Part shown: in pieces, positions 9,041-19,259 of the stretch
Numbering within the stretch: the first letter of the stretch is position 1
How the letters are laid out: every line of letters begins with the position of its first letter
Origin: Sphingomonas aracearum
Lineage (GTDB): Bacteria > Pseudomonadota > Alphaproteobacteria > Sphingomonadales > Sphingomonadaceae
Assembly: GCF_003345355.1 (NCBI RefSeq)
Contig: NZ_QQNB01000001.1
Location: 1 to 64,000 of the forward strand
Reading direction: 5' to 3'
Length of the DNA stretch: 64,000 nt
Program-made: the position numbers and the translations under genes
Notes under the pieces: model-generated
The model's input: only the letters and a program-made list of their open reading frames with translations
Databases searched by the model: none
Told to the model about the DNA's origin: nothing

Positions 9041-10036
9041 TCAGGCGGCGGCGCTGAGGCGCCAGGGCGCGTAGAATTCCGCGAGCATGGCCTTCACGGT
9101 GGCGGCGTCCGGCACCTGGTTCACATGGTTGCGGAACTCGGCCGAGCCGGGCAGCCCCTTGGTGTACCAGCCGAGATGCTTGCGCGCCATGTTGACGCCC
9201 GTCACCGTGCCATAATGCGTGAGCATGGCATCGTAATGCTCGGAGATCACGTCATATTGCCCGCTGATCGATGGATCGGCCAGGCGTCGCCCCGTGGCCA
9301 GGAACTCCATCACCTGGCCCAGCAGCCAGGGCCGGCCATAGGCGCCTCGGCCGATCATCACGCCGTCGGCGCCCGATTGCTCGAGCGCCGTCACGGCATC
9401 GTCGGGCGAGCAGATGTCGCCGTTGACGATCACGGGAATCGATACCGCCTGCTTCACCGTCCGGACGAACGCCCAATCGGCGCTGCCCTTGTACATCTGG
9501 TTGCGGGTGCGGCCGTGAACGGTGACCAGCTTGACGCCGAGCTGCTCGGCGATGCGGGCCAGTTCGGGCGCGTTGAGGCTCTGGTGATCCCAGCCCATCC
9601 GCATCTTGAGCGTGACTGGCGCCGACACCGCATCAACGCAGGCGCGCACGATCGCGGCGGCATGATCGAGGTCGCGCATCAGCGCCGAGCCCGCATCGCC
9701 GTTCGTCACCTTGCGAACGGGACAGCCCATGTTGATGTCGATGATCGCCGCGCCGCGATCCTCGTTGAGCCTGGCCGCCTCCGCCATCTCGGCCGGGGCG
9801 CAGCCCACGAGCTGCATGGAGACGGGCTCCTCCGTCGGGTGCCACGCTGCTTTCTGGATCGATTGTCGCGTCTCGCGGATCGCCGCCTGGCTCGCGATCA
9901 TCTCGGTGACGTTGAGACCCGATCCGAAGCGGCGGACAAGCGTGCGAAACGGCAGATCGGAGACGCCGGTCATCGGCGCCAGGATCACCGGCCGCTCGAT
10001 CCGCACCGGACCGATCTGGAGGGGCTTTAGCTGCAT
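9041..10036 (-). CDS. dusB: tRNA-dihydrouridine synthase DusB (NifR3)
   Basis: This FMN enzyme reduces specific uridines in the tRNA D-loop. Motifs are [12 protein letters not shown], the catalytic-Cys segment [28 protein letters not shown] and [13 protein letters not shown] of the TIM barrel. The length is 331 aa from ATG 10036 ([16 protein letters not shown]). An upstream extension to 10201 lacks family similarity. It is the first gene of the nifR3-ntrB-ntrC-ntrY-ntrX operon and is transcribed away from ispDF across a 94-bp divergent region. Confidence 0.95.
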   Translation of the reverse strand: MQLKPLQIGPVRIERPVILAPMTGVSDLPFRTLVRRFGSGLNVTEMIASQAAIRETRQSIQKAAWHPTEEPVSMQLVGCAPAEMAEAARLNEDRGAAIIDINMGCPVRKVTNGDAGSALMRDLDHAAAIVRACVDAVSAPVTLKMRMGWDHQSLNAPELARIAEQLGVKLVTVHGRTRNQMYKGSADWAFVRTVKQAVSIPVIVNGDICSPDDAVTALEQSGADGVMIGRGAYGRPWLLGQVMEFLATGRRLADPSISGQYDVISEHYDAMLTHYGTVTGVNMARKHLGWYTKGLPGSAEFRNHVNQVPDAATVKAMLAEFYAPWRLSAAA

Positions 10037-10130
10037 GTCGGATGTGCCTGAAAAACGGGCAGCACATAGCGCCGGGCAGCCCTTCTGGCAAGGCTGGCGC
10101 CCGGCCGGTCGCTCGGCTAGGCGGCTTGCC

Positions 10131-11255
10131 ATGACCCTGCGCACCGCCGCATTGATCGTCGCTGCCGGCTCCGGCTCTCGCAGCGGTCGCGCCCTGCCCA
10201 AGCAATTCGAACCGCTCGCGGGCAGGCCGATGCTGGCCCATTCCTATGGCGCGCTCTCAAGGCACCCGGCCGTGGACCGCGTGCTTGTCGTGATCGGCGC
10301 AGGGCAGGAGCGCGCACTGGCGGCAATCCTCGGCGAGGTTCCGTTCGTGATCGGTGGCGCCACGCGCCGGCAATCGGTGGCGAACGGCCTGGCGGCGCTG
10401 GCCGATATGGACCGCGTGCTGATCCACGATGCGGCGCGCCCGTTCGTGCCACCGGCGGTCGTTGATCGCCTCCTGGCTGCGCTGGACGAGGCGCCCGGAG
10501 CGATCCCGGTTCTGCCGGTTGCCGACACGCTGCTCCACGCCGGAACCGCCGGGACGGTAGCGCGCGAGCCGCTCCGCCGGGTGCAGACGCCGCAGGCATT
10601 CCGTCTGGACGCCATCCGAACCGCTCATGCGACCTGGACCGGGCCGGAGCCGACCGACGATGCGCAAATGTTGCGTGCTTCCGGCGGGGAGGTCGCGCTG
10701 GTAGAGGGCGACACCATGCTCGACAAAGTCACCTACCCCGCCGATTTCGCCGCCGCTGAAGCCAGGCTGGATATACGCAGCCGCACCGCGACCGGCTACG
10801 ACGTGCACCGTTTCGCCGAAGATGAGGAGCTGTGGCTCGGTGGGGTGCTGATCCCGCACAGCAAGGGCCTGTCCGGGCACTCCGATGCGGACGTGGTGCT
10901 CCATGCCATCACCGATGCCGTGCTGGGGACGATCGCCGCTGGGGACATCGGCCTGCACTTCCCGCCCAGCGATCCGCAGTGGCGCGGAGCGGAGTCGGGC
11001 CAGTTCCTCCGTCATGCCGCCGGTCTCGTGGCCGAGCGCGGGGGCGTGATCGACTTCGTGGACGTGACGATCGTGTGCGAGGCACCGAAGATCGGCCCGC
11101 ATCGCGAGGCGATCCGCGCGCGCATTGGCGAGCTGCTGTCGCTGCAACCGGATCAGGTGAGCGTAAAGGCGACCACCACCGAGCGGCTCGGCTTCACCGG
11201 GCGCGGCGAAGGCATCGCCGCCCTCGCCTCGGCAACCGTTCGAGTGCCCGCATGA
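10131..11255 (+). CDS. ispDF: Bifunctional IspD/IspF enzyme of the MEP pathway
   Basis: The fused enzyme carries 2-C-methyl-D-erythritol 4-phosphate cytidylyltransferase (IspD, residues 1 to ~215) and MEcPP synthase (IspF, ~220-374) for isoprenoid precursors. The IspD part shows [17 protein letters not shown] and VQTPQAFR. The IspF part shows TGYDVHRF, the metal-binding [14 protein letters not shown] segment and the [18 protein letters not shown] tail. Such fusions are common in alphaproteobacteria. ATG 10131 gives the canonical start ([15 protein letters not shown]). The next gene starts inside the stop codon (ATGA). Confidence 0.96.
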   Translation: MTLRTAALIVAAGSGSRSGRALPKQFEPLAGRPMLAHSYGALSRHPAVDRVLVVIGAGQERALAAILGEVPFVIGGATRRQSVANGLAALADMDRVLIHDAARPFVPPAVVDRLLAALDEAPGAIPVLPVADTLLHAGTAGTVAREPLRRVQTPQAFRLDAIRTAHATWTGPEPTDDAQMLRASGGEVALVEGDTMLDKVTYPADFAAAEARLDIRSRTATGYDVHRFAEDEELWLGGVLIPHSKGLSGHSDADVVLHAITDAVLGTIAAGDIGLHFPPSDPQWRGAESGQFLRHAAGLVAERGGVIDFVDVTIVCEAPKIGPHREAIRARIGELLSLQPDQVSVKATTTERLGFTGRGEGIAALASATVRVPA

Positions 11256-11779
11256 TCCGGTCGCTGCTGGCGGCGCTGGCGCTCGCCGGGGCGGTTCCGG
11301 CGCAGGCAGCGTGCCTGACGAATGCGGAAGCCGAGTCGCTCACGCTGGTGGCGATGCCCGACCTCATCCGCCAGACCGGCGCCGCCTGCGCGCAGCGGTT
11401 GCCGGCCGGCTCGTTGCTGCGAAGGTCGAACACGCCATTCTTCCAGCGCTACGATGCGGAGGCCAACCGCGCCTGGCCGGCCGCGCAGGCGGCGCTCGCG
11501 AAGCTCTCGGATCCGGCGATCGAGCCGCTGCTCCAGTCGCAATTCGCCCGCCCGCTGCTTTCGACCATGCTCGTGCCGATGGTGCTCGGCACGATCGACC
11601 CGGCTGATTGCGGCACCATCGACCGGCTCGCGACGTTGCTGGAGCCCTTGCCGCCGCGCAACACGGCCGGCATCGTCGTGACGACGTTGCAGTATCTCAA
11701 GGCGGAAAAGGCCAAGGCAAAAAGAGGCGCCATCGTGCAGGACATACCGGACCTTCCGCTCTGCGCGGCGCAACGCTGA
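11252..11779 (+). CDS. Secreted protein of unknown function between ispDF and cinA
   Basis: A 175-aa protein with a clear signal peptide ([19 protein letters not shown], cleavage near residue 19) and a mature part with four cysteines (ACLTN, AACAQ, ADCGT, PLCAA) that could form two disulfides. I recognise no domain. It starts in the ispDF stop (ATGA) and its stop shares one base with the cinA start, so it is translated as part of the ispDF-cinA operon. In related genomes I would expect a phosphatidylglycerophosphatase (pgpA) near here, and this protein does not resemble it. Confidence 0.8.
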   Translation: MIRSLLAALALAGAVPAQAACLTNAEAESLTLVAMPDLIRQTGAACAQRLPAGSLLRRSNTPFFQRYDAEANRAWPAAQAALAKLSDPAIEPLLQSQFARPLLSTMLVPMVLGTIDPADCGTIDRLATLLEPLPPRNTAGIVVTTLQYLKAEKAKAKRGAIVQDIPDLPLCAAQR

Positions 11780-12303
11780 TGCAAGACACCATCCTTCCCG
11801 AAGAACTGGTCGCCGCCGCGCGGCGGGTGATCGAGGCGAACGCAGCCCTGGGCCGCCGCGTAACGGTGGCGGAAAGCTGCACCGGCGGCCTGGTCGCGGC
11901 GGCGCTGACCGAGATCGCGGGCTCCAGCGAAGTGCTCGAATGCGGGTTCGTCACCTATTCGAACGAGGCGAAGACGGACCTCCTGAAGGTGTCCGACGAC
12001 GTTCTCGACACCTTTGGGGCGGTTTCCATCGCCACGGCCTGGGCCATGGCGCAGGGAGCGCTCGCCAAGTCGGGCGCGGACGTGGCGGTGGCGATCACCG
12101 GCGTGGCGGGTCCGGCGGGCGGCACGGAAAAGAAGCCGGTCGGCACCGTGGTGTTTGCGCGCGCGGAGAAGGGGGCCGACCCCGGCGACGTGATCGCCGA
12201 CAAGCGGCAGTTCGGTGATCTCGGCCGCGGCGGTATCCGCCTTCAGGCGGCGCTGGTGGCGCTCGAACTGCTGCTGCCGGAAGACGCGCCGCCCGCGCCG
12301 TAG
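11779..12303 (+). CDS. cinA: CinA-family nicotinamide-nucleotide amidohydrolase (PncC-type)
   Basis: The enzyme deamidates NMN to NaMN in pyridine nucleotide recycling. The 174 aa correspond to the stand-alone C-terminal CinA domain. The key segments are VAESCTGGLVAAALTEIAGSS, GFVTYSNEAK and ITGVAGPAGGTEKKPVGTV. The start at 11779 overlaps the previous stop by one base. Its last 61 bp overlap the 3' end of the convergent ratA gene, an unusually long coding overlap. Confidence 0.92.
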   Translation: MQDTILPEELVAAARRVIEANAALGRRVTVAESCTGGLVAAALTEIAGSSEVLECGFVTYSNEAKTDLLKVSDDVLDTFGAVSIATAWAMAQGALAKSGADVAVAITGVAGPAGGTEKKPVGTVVFARAEKGADPGDVIADKRQFGDLGRGGIRLQAALVALELLLPEDAPPAP

Positions 12304-12725
12304 AGCGCGCGGGCACGATCCTCGAACGCGCCGATCATCTTGCGCAGCGCGGTACCGAAAACCTGCCCCGCCAGCATCTCGAACACCCGGTTCTTGAACT
12401 GGAAGTCGACCGCGAAATCGACAAAGCACCCGCCCTGCCCGTCCGGCCGGAAGTTCCAGTCGTTGCGCAGATACTTCAACGGTCCATCGACATAGTCGAC
12501 ATGGATGCGTTCGGCCCGCACCTTCTGCACCTTGGAGGTGAAGGTCTCGCGCAGGCCCTTGAAGCCGACGATCATGTCGGCCACGGTTTCCGTGTCGCTG
12601 TTGGTGCGGACGCGCATCGCCGAGACCCAGGGCAGGAACTCGGCATAGCGGGAAACATCCGCCACCAGATCGAACATCTGCTCGGGCGTATAAGGCAGGT
12701 GCCGCGTTTCGTTGTGCTTGGGCAT
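12243..12725 (-). CDS. ratA: RatA/Coq10-like START-domain protein (polyketide cyclase family)
   Basis: A small SRPBCC-fold protein similar to Coq10/RatA, which bind ubiquinone and, in E. coli, have been linked to ribosome association. Recognisable segments are RHLPYTPEQMFDLVADVSRYAEFLPW, the GPLKYLRNDWNF strand and KNRVFEMLAGQVFGTALRKMIGAFE. The 160 aa length is normal apart from a Ser/Ala-rich C-tail, which is encoded in the overlap with cinA. Its start is only 7 bp from the lipA stop, so it is downstream in a lipA-ratA operon, an arrangement common in this order. Confidence 0.9.
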   Translation of the reverse strand: MPKHNETRHLPYTPEQMFDLVADVSRYAEFLPWVSAMRVRTNSDTETVADMIVGFKGLRETFTSKVQKVRAERIHVDYVDGPLKYLRNDWNFRPDGQGGCFVDFAVDFQFKNRVFEMLAGQVFGTALRKMIGAFEDRARALYGAGGASSGSSSSSATSAA

Positions 12726-12732
12726 GGAGGCG

Positions 12733-13659
12733 TTACGCGCGCACCTTCGCCAGCTGCGTCTCGCGCGCGGCTCGCATCTTCGCGAAATCGTCGCCGGCGT
12801 GATAGCTGGACCGGGTCAGCGGCGAGCTGGCGACCAGCAGGAAGCCCTTGGCCCGCGCGATGGCGGCAAAGGCATCGAACGCCTTGGGCGTGACGAAGTC
12901 GGCGACCTTGGCATGGCGCGGGGTGGGCTGGAGATACTGGCCCATGGTCAGGAAATCGATGTCGGCGGAGCGCATGTCATCCATCACCTGGTGCACCTCC
13001 ATCCGCTCCTCGCCCAGGCCCAGCATCACGCCGGACTTGGTGAAAATCGATGGGTCGTGCCGCTTGACCGACTCCAGCAGCCGCAGCGAGGCATAGTAAC
13101 GCGCGCCGGGGCGGATGGTCGGATACAGCCGGGGCACGGTCTCCAGATTGTGGTTGTACACGTCCGGCCGCGCCTCGACGATCGACTCCACCGCGGCCTG
13201 CGCCTTGTTGCGGAAGTCCGGCGTCAGGATCTCGATGGTGGTCGTCGGATTGGCGGCCCGGATCGCGTGGATCACCTTCACGAACTGCGATGCGCCGCCG
13301 TCCGGCAGGTCATCGCGGTCGACGGACGTGATGACGATGTGCTGCAGCCCCATGGCGGCAGCCGCCTCTGCGACGTGCGCCGGCTCCATCGGGTCCACCG
13401 CCCGCGGCATGCCGGTCTTCACGTTGCAAAAGGCGCAGGCGCGGGTGCAGGTGTCGCCCAGGATCATCACCGTGGCGTGCTTCTTGGACCAGCATTCGCC
13501 GATGTTCGGGCAGGCCGCTTCCTCGCACACGGTGGTGAGGCTCTTGGCCCGCATCAGCTCGCGCGTTTCAGCGACCACCTTGCCGGTCGGCGCCTTGACG
13601 CGGATCCAGTCCGGCTTGCGTGCACGCGGGGCAATCGGCGGCGAGGAGAGATCGTTCAT
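12733..13659 (-). CDS. lipA: Lipoyl synthase LipA
   Basis: This radical-SAM enzyme inserts two sulfurs into octanoylated carrier proteins to make lipoate. Both cluster motifs are present: the auxiliary-cluster motif [12 protein letters not shown] and the radical [11 protein letters not shown]. The C-terminal [12 protein letters not shown] segment carries the RSSY serine ligand. The 308 aa length is standard. It reads away from the beta-carbonic anhydrase and is followed 7 bp later by ratA. Confidence 0.97.
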   Translation of the reverse strand: MNDLSSPPIAPRARKPDWIRVKAPTGKVVAETRELMRAKSLTTVCEEAACPNIGECWSKKHATVMILGDTCTRACAFCNVKTGMPRAVDPMEPAHVAEAAAAMGLQHIVITSVDRDDLPDGGASQFVKVIHAIRAANPTTTIEILTPDFRNKAQAAVESIVEARPDVYNHNLETVPRLYPTIRPGARYYASLRLLESVKRHDPSIFTKSGVMLGLGEERMEVHQVMDDMRSADIDFLTMGQYLQPTPRHAKVADFVTPKAFDAFAAIARAKGFLLVASSPLTRSSYHAGDDFAKMRAARETQLAKVRA

Positions 13660-13763
13660 GGAAGCGCAGATAGCGAGTGCGGGGCGCCCTTGCCACCCCT
13701 ACCCGCGCGCTCGTAGACGGCGCGGAGAAGCTGGGCTGACCCGCAATCAAGGAGAGCTATTCG

Positions 13764-14393
13764 ATGAGCGGCTTTGACGATCTGATCGGCGGCTACCACC
13801 GCTTCCGCGATACCGGCTGGACCGGGCAGCGCGCGCGCTGGACGGAGCTTGCCGAGGGGCAGAGCCCGCGCGTGATGGTGATCGCCTGTTCGGACAGCCG
13901 CGTCGATCCCGCGCAGGTCTTCGACACTTCGCCCGGCGAGATCTTCGTGGTGCGCAACGTCGCCAACCTGGTGCCGCCGTTCGAGAACGACTCCGGTCGG
14001 CACGGCGTGTCGGCGGCACTGGAGTTCGCGGTCACGCAGCTTGAGGTGACGGACGTGGTCGTGATGGGCCACGGCTCCTGCGGTGGCGTCGGCGCGGCGC
14101 TTTCCCGGCGGTTCTCCGATGCGGCGCCGGGCGAAGGCGGGTTCATCGCCCATTGGGTGGACATGCTGGACGAGGCGCGCGAGCGGATCGTTGCCGAACA
14201 CGGCACCGGCCCGGATGCGGTACGTGCGATGGAGCATGAAACGGTGCGGGTGAGCCTCGCCAACCTGCGCACCTTCCCCTTCGTGCCCGAGCGCGAGGCG
14301 GCGGGAAAGCTGCGGCTGCACGGGGCGTGGTTCGCGATCGCCCAGGGCGAGCTGCACGTGATGGGCGAGGACGGAGCGTTTGCGCCGGCCTGA
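13764..14393 (+). CDS. Beta-class carbonic anhydrase
   Basis: A zinc enzyme for reversible CO2 hydration in the cytoplasm. The beta-class signature is complete: C42-x-D44-x-R46 (ACSDSRVDP) and H103-x-x-C106 (GHGSCGG), with a 209 aa length. A Shine-Dalgarno (AGGAGAG) precedes ATG 13764. The gene is divergent from lipA and its 3' end is 55 bp before the oxygenase gene. Confidence 0.95.
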   Translation: MSGFDDLIGGYHRFRDTGWTGQRARWTELAEGQSPRVMVIACSDSRVDPAQVFDTSPGEIFVVRNVANLVPPFENDSGRHGVSAALEFAVTQLEVTDVVVMGHGSCGGVGAALSRRFSDAAPGEGGFIAHWVDMLDEARERIVAEHGTGPDAVRAMEHETVRVSLANLRTFPFVPEREAAGKLRLHGAWFAIAQGELHVMGEDGAFAPA

Positions 14394-14448
14394 GCGCCGG
14401 CGCAGGCCGGACTTGCCTTTTGCCGGCGGGGTGGCACATCACCGCCGC

Positions 14449-15129
14449 GTGACGATCCGAACCACGCCCGCCGGCAAGCCCTCGCCCGTCCGCCGTCAGA
14501 TCGGCGCCACCGTTGCCGCGCGGCTGGAAGCCAATCCCGCCGTCCGCAAGGCAAAGGTGGACGCGGCGCAGATGTACCAGCATCCGGACTTCCTCGACGC
14601 GCGCCAATGCGCCGCGATGATCCGCCTGATTGACGCCAACAAGCGCCCGTCCACGCTGCTGACGCCCAGCGCCGATCCGAACTTCCGCACCTCGGAAAGC
14701 TGCGACATGGATCGCTGGTCGCCGGACGTGCAGCCGATCGACGAATCCATCGCCGCCCTGCTCGGCATCGACCCGGCGCAAGGCGAGACCATGCAGGGGC
14801 AGCGCTACGCGCCCGGCCAGCAGTTCCGCGCGCACCACGATTACTTCCACGAGAACGAAGGCTATTGGGCCAAGATGGTCGAGTCCGGCGGGCAGCGCAC
14901 CTGGACGGCGATGATCTTCCTCAACGACGTGGAGGAAGGCGGCGCGACCTGGTTTCCGCTGGCGGGCATCCGCGTCCGGCCCAAGCGCGGCCTGCTGCTT
15001 GCGTGGAACAACATGAACCCCGATGGCAGCCCCAACACCAACACGCTGCATGAGGGCATGCCGGTGGGCGCGGGGGTAAAGTACATCATCACCAAATGGT
15101 TTCGCGAGGGGTTCTGGCTGCGCGACTGA
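14449..15129 (+). CDS. 2-oxoglutarate/Fe(II) oxygenase, prolyl 4-hydroxylase-like
   Basis: A P4Hc-domain dioxygenase, probably hydroxylating a protein side chain. The iron triad H129-x-D131 (HHDYF) and H201 (LHEGMPV), and the 2-oxoglutarate lysine K211 ten residues after the last His, are all visible. The downstream WFREGFW end is typical of bacterial P4H proteins. I chose GTG 14449 (226 aa). A longer frame from 14380 adds an Arg-rich leader that looks non-coding. No substrate is apparent from context. Confidence 0.85.
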   Translation: MTIRTTPAGKPSPVRRQIGATVAARLEANPAVRKAKVDAAQMYQHPDFLDARQCAAMIRLIDANKRPSTLLTPSADPNFRTSESCDMDRWSPDVQPIDESIAALLGIDPAQGETMQGQRYAPGQQFRAHHDYFHENEGYWAKMVESGGQRTWTAMIFLNDVEEGGATWFPLAGIRVRPKRGLLLAWNNMNPDGSPNTNTLHEGMPVGAGVKYIITKWFREGFWLRD

Positions 15130-15189
15130 GCGCCGATTGACTTAGCCGAGGCGGCGCGGGAGACAAGGCGCTTGCCTTCGGAGTACTCC

Positions 15190-18036
15190 ATGCGCCTGAC
15201 CCTGTCCTCGCTGCTCCTCGGAGCCGCGCTGCTGCCCGTGCCCGCTTTCGCCCAGGCTTCGGCCGCCGCCCCCGCCCCCGCCCCTGCCAGCGCTGCGGTG
15301 AAGCCGATCGCCTTCACGCAGCGCACGCTGGCCAACGGCCTGCGCGTCTATGCCATCCGCGACACGGGAACGGCGAACGTTTCGGTGCAGGTCTGGTACG
15401 ATGTCGGCTCCAAGGACGATCCCAAGGATCGCTCGGGGTTCGCGCACCTGTTCGAACACCTGATGTTCAAGGCGACGCGCAATCTCGTGCCCGAGCAGAT
15501 CGACCGGCTGACCGAGGATGTCGGCGGCTACAACAACGCCTCCACCAACGACGACTACACCAACTATTACGAGGTGGTGCCCGCCAATCACCTGCAGCGC
15601 ATCCTGTTCGCCGAGGCCGATCGCATGGCCAGCCTGGTGGTGGAGCCGACCAGCTACGCCTCCGAACGCGACGTGGTGAAGGAGGAACTGCGCCAGTCCA
15701 CGCTGGCGCGGCCCTATGGCAAGCTCCTGTCGCTCTATTACCCGGCAATCAGCTATTCCGCGCATCCCTATGCCCGGGCGACGATCGGCAGCATCGAGAA
15801 CCTGGACGCCGCCACGATTGACGACGTGCGCGCCTTCCATGCGACCTATTACCGCCCGGACAACGCGATCCTGGTCGTGTCCGGCAACTTCGATCCGGCG
15901 CAGCTGGACAAGTGGGTGGACCAGTATTTTGCGTCCATCGCGCGCCCGAACCGCCCGATCCCGCGCGTGATCGTGCAGGAGCCGGCCCGCACCCGGGCCA
16001 CGCACTATACGGTATATGAGCCGAACACCCCGCTGCCGGCCGTTCTCGTCAGCTGGAAACTGCCGCCGGACAACGATCCCGACTACCCCGCGTTGCTGGT
16101 GCTGAAGTCGATCCTTGCCGATGGCGAGAGCTCGCGCTTCTACCAGAGCCTCGTCTATCGCGACCAGCTGGCCCAATCGGCCGACGCCTTTCTCGACACC
16201 CGGAAGAGCACCGGGCAGTTCGTCGCCTATTCGATCCTCGCAAGCGGCAAGGACGCGGCCACCGGCGAAGCGGCCTTGCGGCGAGAAGTGGCGAGAATGC
16301 GCACGGCGCCGGTATCCGCGGCCGAGCTGGCGGAGGCGAAGAACCAGATCCTCACGGCCGGCATCCGTGCGCGCGAGACTGCGGAAGGCAAGGCCAGCAC
16401 GATTGCCGCCTCCGTGATCGTTGACGGCGATCCATCGACCAGCGACCGGCAACTCGCCGCCGTGTCACGCGTCACCGCGGCGGACGTGCAGCGGGTCGCC
16501 GCCAAGTACCTCAACGACAATCAGTCGGCCGCGATCGCCTATCTGCCGGTGAAGGCCAAGCCGGCCGGCGCGAAGGGCGACACGATCGCGGTTGCGCCTG
16601 GCGTGCAGGTTGCCCCGCTCGCGCCGCCAGCGGATGTCGCGCTCGTCACGCCCGCACCTGCGGCACAGCGGCTGCAGCCTCCCGCGCCGGCCGCACCGAT
16701 CGCGCCGACCCTGCCCCGGCCGGTCGTCACCACGCTGGCGAACGGGCTCACCATCGTCACCGTCGAGAAGCACGATCAGCCGCTCGTCACCGCCAACCTC
16801 GTCAGCAAGGCAGGCGGCGGGAGCGATCCGGCCGGCCGTGCGGGTCTGCACAGCCTTGCCGCCGACGTGCTCACCAAGGGCACGACCACCCGTTCCGCCA
16901 GCGAGATCGCCGCGGCGGTGGAGGCATTGGGCGGCAGCCTGGACAGCGACGCCGCCTGGGATGGCTCGGCGGTGAACCTCACCGTCAAGTCGGACCAGAT
17001 CAGGCCGGCGCTGACCCTGCTTGCCGATGTGGCGCAACACCCCGTCTTCGCCAGCGACGAGGTGGAACGCGCCCGCGCGCAGGCGATCGACGCGGTGGCG
17101 GTCACGCTGAAGAGCCCGGCCTCTCTTTCAGGGCTCGTCGCTGGCCGCGCCATGTTCGGCGACGCGCCTTACGGCCATCCGCTTTCCGGGACGCCCGGAT
17201 CGCTGAAGGCAATCACCCCGGCCGAGCTGAAGGCGGCCTATGCACGGACATGGACCCCGCAGAACGCGACCTTGCTGCTCGTCGGCGACATCACCCCTGC
17301 CGCCGCAGAGACGCTGGCAAAGCAAAGCTTCGGCGCGTGGAAGGCCGGGTCGGCACCCGCGGCCGCGCTCGCAGAGGGAGCGGCGCCGGCCCCGCGCGTG
17401 ATCGTGGTGGACATGCCGGACGCGGGCCAGGCGGGGGTTGTGGTGGGACGGCCGGCGCTTACCCGCCGCGACCCAGTCTTCTACTCGGCGAGCGTCGCCA
17501 ACGGCGTTCTCGGCGGCGGCTTCTCTTCCCGATTGAACCAGGAAATCCGGATCAAGCGGGGCCTCGCTTACGGCGCGGGAAGCAGCCTGTCGGCGCGGCG
17601 CCTGCCCGGCTCCCTCACGGCACGCACCCAGACCAAGAATCCGACCGCGGCGGAAACGGTCTCGATCATCCTGGCGGAGATGGCGCGGCTCGGGCGAGAA
17701 CCCGTCGCCGCCGCCGAACTGGAGCCGCGCAAGGCCACGCTGGTCGGCGATTTCGGCCGCGAGATCGAGACCACGGCGGGAATTGCCGGCGTGCTCGGCG
17801 AATATGCGGTTGAGGACGTGCCGCTGAGCGAGCTTGGTGCCTTTACGACCAAGGTCAACGCGGTGACGCCGCAGGACCTGCAGGCGGCGGCCGCCCGGCT
17901 GCTGGACCCGAGCAAGGCGAGCATCGTGGTGGTGGGTGACGCCCGGCAGTTCGTCGAGGCACTGCGCCGCGATCACCCAAACCTGGAGTTGATCCCGGCC
18001 AGCGTGCTCAATCTGGACCGAACCAGTCTGCGCTGA
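15190..18036 (+). CDS. Secreted M16-family zinc metallopeptidase (two-domain)
   Basis: A periplasmic insulinase-like peptidase of 948 aa with signal peptide (MRLTLSSLLLGAALLPVPAFA). The active N-terminal half has the inverted zinc motif HLFEH (86-90) with a downstream Glu ligand. A Pro/Ala-rich linker at about residues 465-510 leads to a second M16 half in which the HxxEH motif is replaced (GLHSLAADVL), so it is non-catalytic, as is normal for one half of these pairs. A TTG 18 bp upstream is also in frame, but ATG 15190 begins the signal peptide. Confidence 0.92.
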   Translation: MRLTLSSLLLGAALLPVPAFAQASAAAPAPAPASAAVKPIAFTQRTLANGLRVYAIRDTGTANVSVQVWYDVGSKDDPKDRSGFAHLFEHLMFKATRNLVPEQIDRLTEDVGGYNNASTNDDYTNYYEVVPANHLQRILFAEADRMASLVVEPTSYASERDVVKEELRQSTLARPYGKLLSLYYPAISYSAHPYARATIGSIENLDAATIDDVRAFHATYYRPDNAILVVSGNFDPAQLDKWVDQYFASIARPNRPIPRVIVQEPARTRATHYTVYEPNTPLPAVLVSWKLPPDNDPDYPALLVLKSILADGESSRFYQSLVYRDQLAQSADAFLDTRKSTGQFVAYSILASGKDAATGEAALRREVARMRTAPVSAAELAEAKNQILTAGIRARETAEGKASTIAASVIVDGDPSTSDRQLAAVSRVTAADVQRVAAKYLNDNQSAAIAYLPVKAKPAGAKGDTIAVAPGVQVAPLAPPADVALVTPAPAAQRLQPPAPAAPIAPTLPRPVVTTLANGLTIVTVEKHDQPLVTANLVSKAGGGSDPAGRAGLHSLAADVLTKGTTTRSASEIAAAVEALGGSLDSDAAWDGSAVNLTVKSDQIRPALTLLADVAQHPVFASDEVERARAQAIDAVAVTLKSPASLSGLVAGRAMFGDAPYGHPLSGTPGSLKAITPAELKAAYARTWTPQNATLLLVGDITPAAAETLAKQSFGAWKAGSAPAAALAEGAAPAPRVIVVDMPDAGQAGVVVGRPALTRRDPVFYSASVANGVLGGGFSSRLNQEIRIKRGLAYGAGSSLSARRLPGSLTARTQTKNPTAAETVSIILAEMARLGREPVAAAELEPRKATLVGDFGREIETTAGIAGVLGEYAVEDVPLSELGAFTTKVNAVTPQDLQAAAARLLDPSKASIVVVGDARQFVEALRRDHPNLELIPASVLNLDRTSLR

Positions 18037-18199
18037 ACGGACTGGAGCGAGCGACAGGGTCGAGCCGCGAGGCGCCGGGGGCCTCTGGATGTCCCCTCGA
18101 GCTTCCGCCGACATTCGGACCAATCCCTAGCGGGGCTCCGCTCTGTCCCGCGCCGGGACGGGGCGAAATGGAGGGGCGAAACGGGCCCCCGCCCCCGCT

Positions 18200-19249
18200 A
18201 TGGGAGCGCACGTGATCTCGGCGGCGCTTCTTCGACCCTTTCGGCGGCCGGTTGCCTCCTCCGGGCTGGCGCGCCTGGCGCTTCTGCTCTTTCTCGCCTT
18301 CTCGGCGCAGGCCGCGATCCGTGCGGCGGCGGCGATCCGCGCACATCCCGTGGACGCAAAGCCCGGTCAGCTTCGCAAGGCAACCTTGCGGGTAGCGGTC
18401 GAGCCGCTCCCGGCGGAGGTCGCCGCCCTGGCCAGGGGCGCCACGGGAACGATCGCCCTTCCCGCCCTGCCGGTCGCCGCGGCAACCTACGTGCCGTCCG
18501 CCGATGACGGCACGGTGCGCCCCGCTCAGCCCTTTTCCACCCGGCGCGCCACGCTCCTGGATCGCGGGCGAGCGCTCGATTGCCTCGCCACCGCCATCTA
18601 CTACGAGGCCGCATCCGAGAGCGACGACGGCCAGCGCGCCGTGGCGCAGGTGATCCTCAACCGCGTGCGACATCCCGCCTTCCCGGCAACCGTCTGTGGC
18701 GTGGTCTATCAGGGATCGGAACGGGCGAGCGGGTGCCAGTTCAGCTATGCGTGTGACGGCGCCATGGCCCGCCTGCCGAGCCGCGCCGGCATGGCCCGCG
18801 CCGCGCGCATCGCCGCTGCGGCGCTGGCCGGCTATGTCTATGCGCCGGTCGGCCTGGCGACGCACTACCACACCTTTGCCGTGACCCCGGCCTGGAACCG
18901 CCAGCTGGTGATGACGGCGGCGATCGGCGCCCACTTCTTTCATCGCTGGCAAGGCTGGTGGGGGACACCGGCGGCGTTCTCCCGCAACTATGTTGGCGGG
19001 GAGCCGATCCCCGGACCGCACCTGCGGGTGCCGCCAGCCCCCAACATTCCCGCACTCCTGGCCGCCGCGGCCGCCCCGCCCCCCTCCGCTCCCGTCGCAC
19101 TCACGAGAGCGGAGACGATCCAGCCGACCTATAGCGAGGCGGGCATGCCGATCGTACCGACGGCCAACGGTGCCTCCCCGGCCGATCCGCTTCCCGCCAG
19201 CGGCCAGATCCTCGACCGCTGGAAGGACTCGGGAAAGCCGCTGCGCTAA
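18200..19249 (+). CDS. Cell wall hydrolase, SleB/Hydrolase_2 family
   Basis: A probable peptidoglycan lytic transglycosylase. An N-terminal hydrophobic segment (residues 22-40, LARLALLLFLAFSAQAA) anchors or exports it. The catalytic domain begins CLATAIYYEAASE, where the Glu of YYEA is the conserved acid, and continues QVILNRVRHPAFPATVCGVVYQGS and CQFSYACDG. The C-terminal ~75 residues are Pro/Ala-rich and disordered. It is 349 aa and ends 10 bp before the convergent S9 peptidase stop. Confidence 0.9.
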   Translation: MGAHVISAALLRPFRRPVASSGLARLALLLFLAFSAQAAIRAAAAIRAHPVDAKPGQLRKATLRVAVEPLPAEVAALARGATGTIALPALPVAAATYVPSADDGTVRPAQPFSTRRATLLDRGRALDCLATAIYYEAASESDDGQRAVAQVILNRVRHPAFPATVCGVVYQGSERASGCQFSYACDGAMARLPSRAGMARAARIAAAALAGYVYAPVGLATHYHTFAVTPAWNRQLVMTAAIGAHFFHRWQGWWGTPAAFSRNYVGGEPIPGPHLRVPPAPNIPALLAAAAAPPPSAPVALTRAETIQPTYSEAGMPIVPTANGASPADPLPASGQILDRWKDSGKPLR

Positions 19250-19259
19250 CGTCCGCGGC

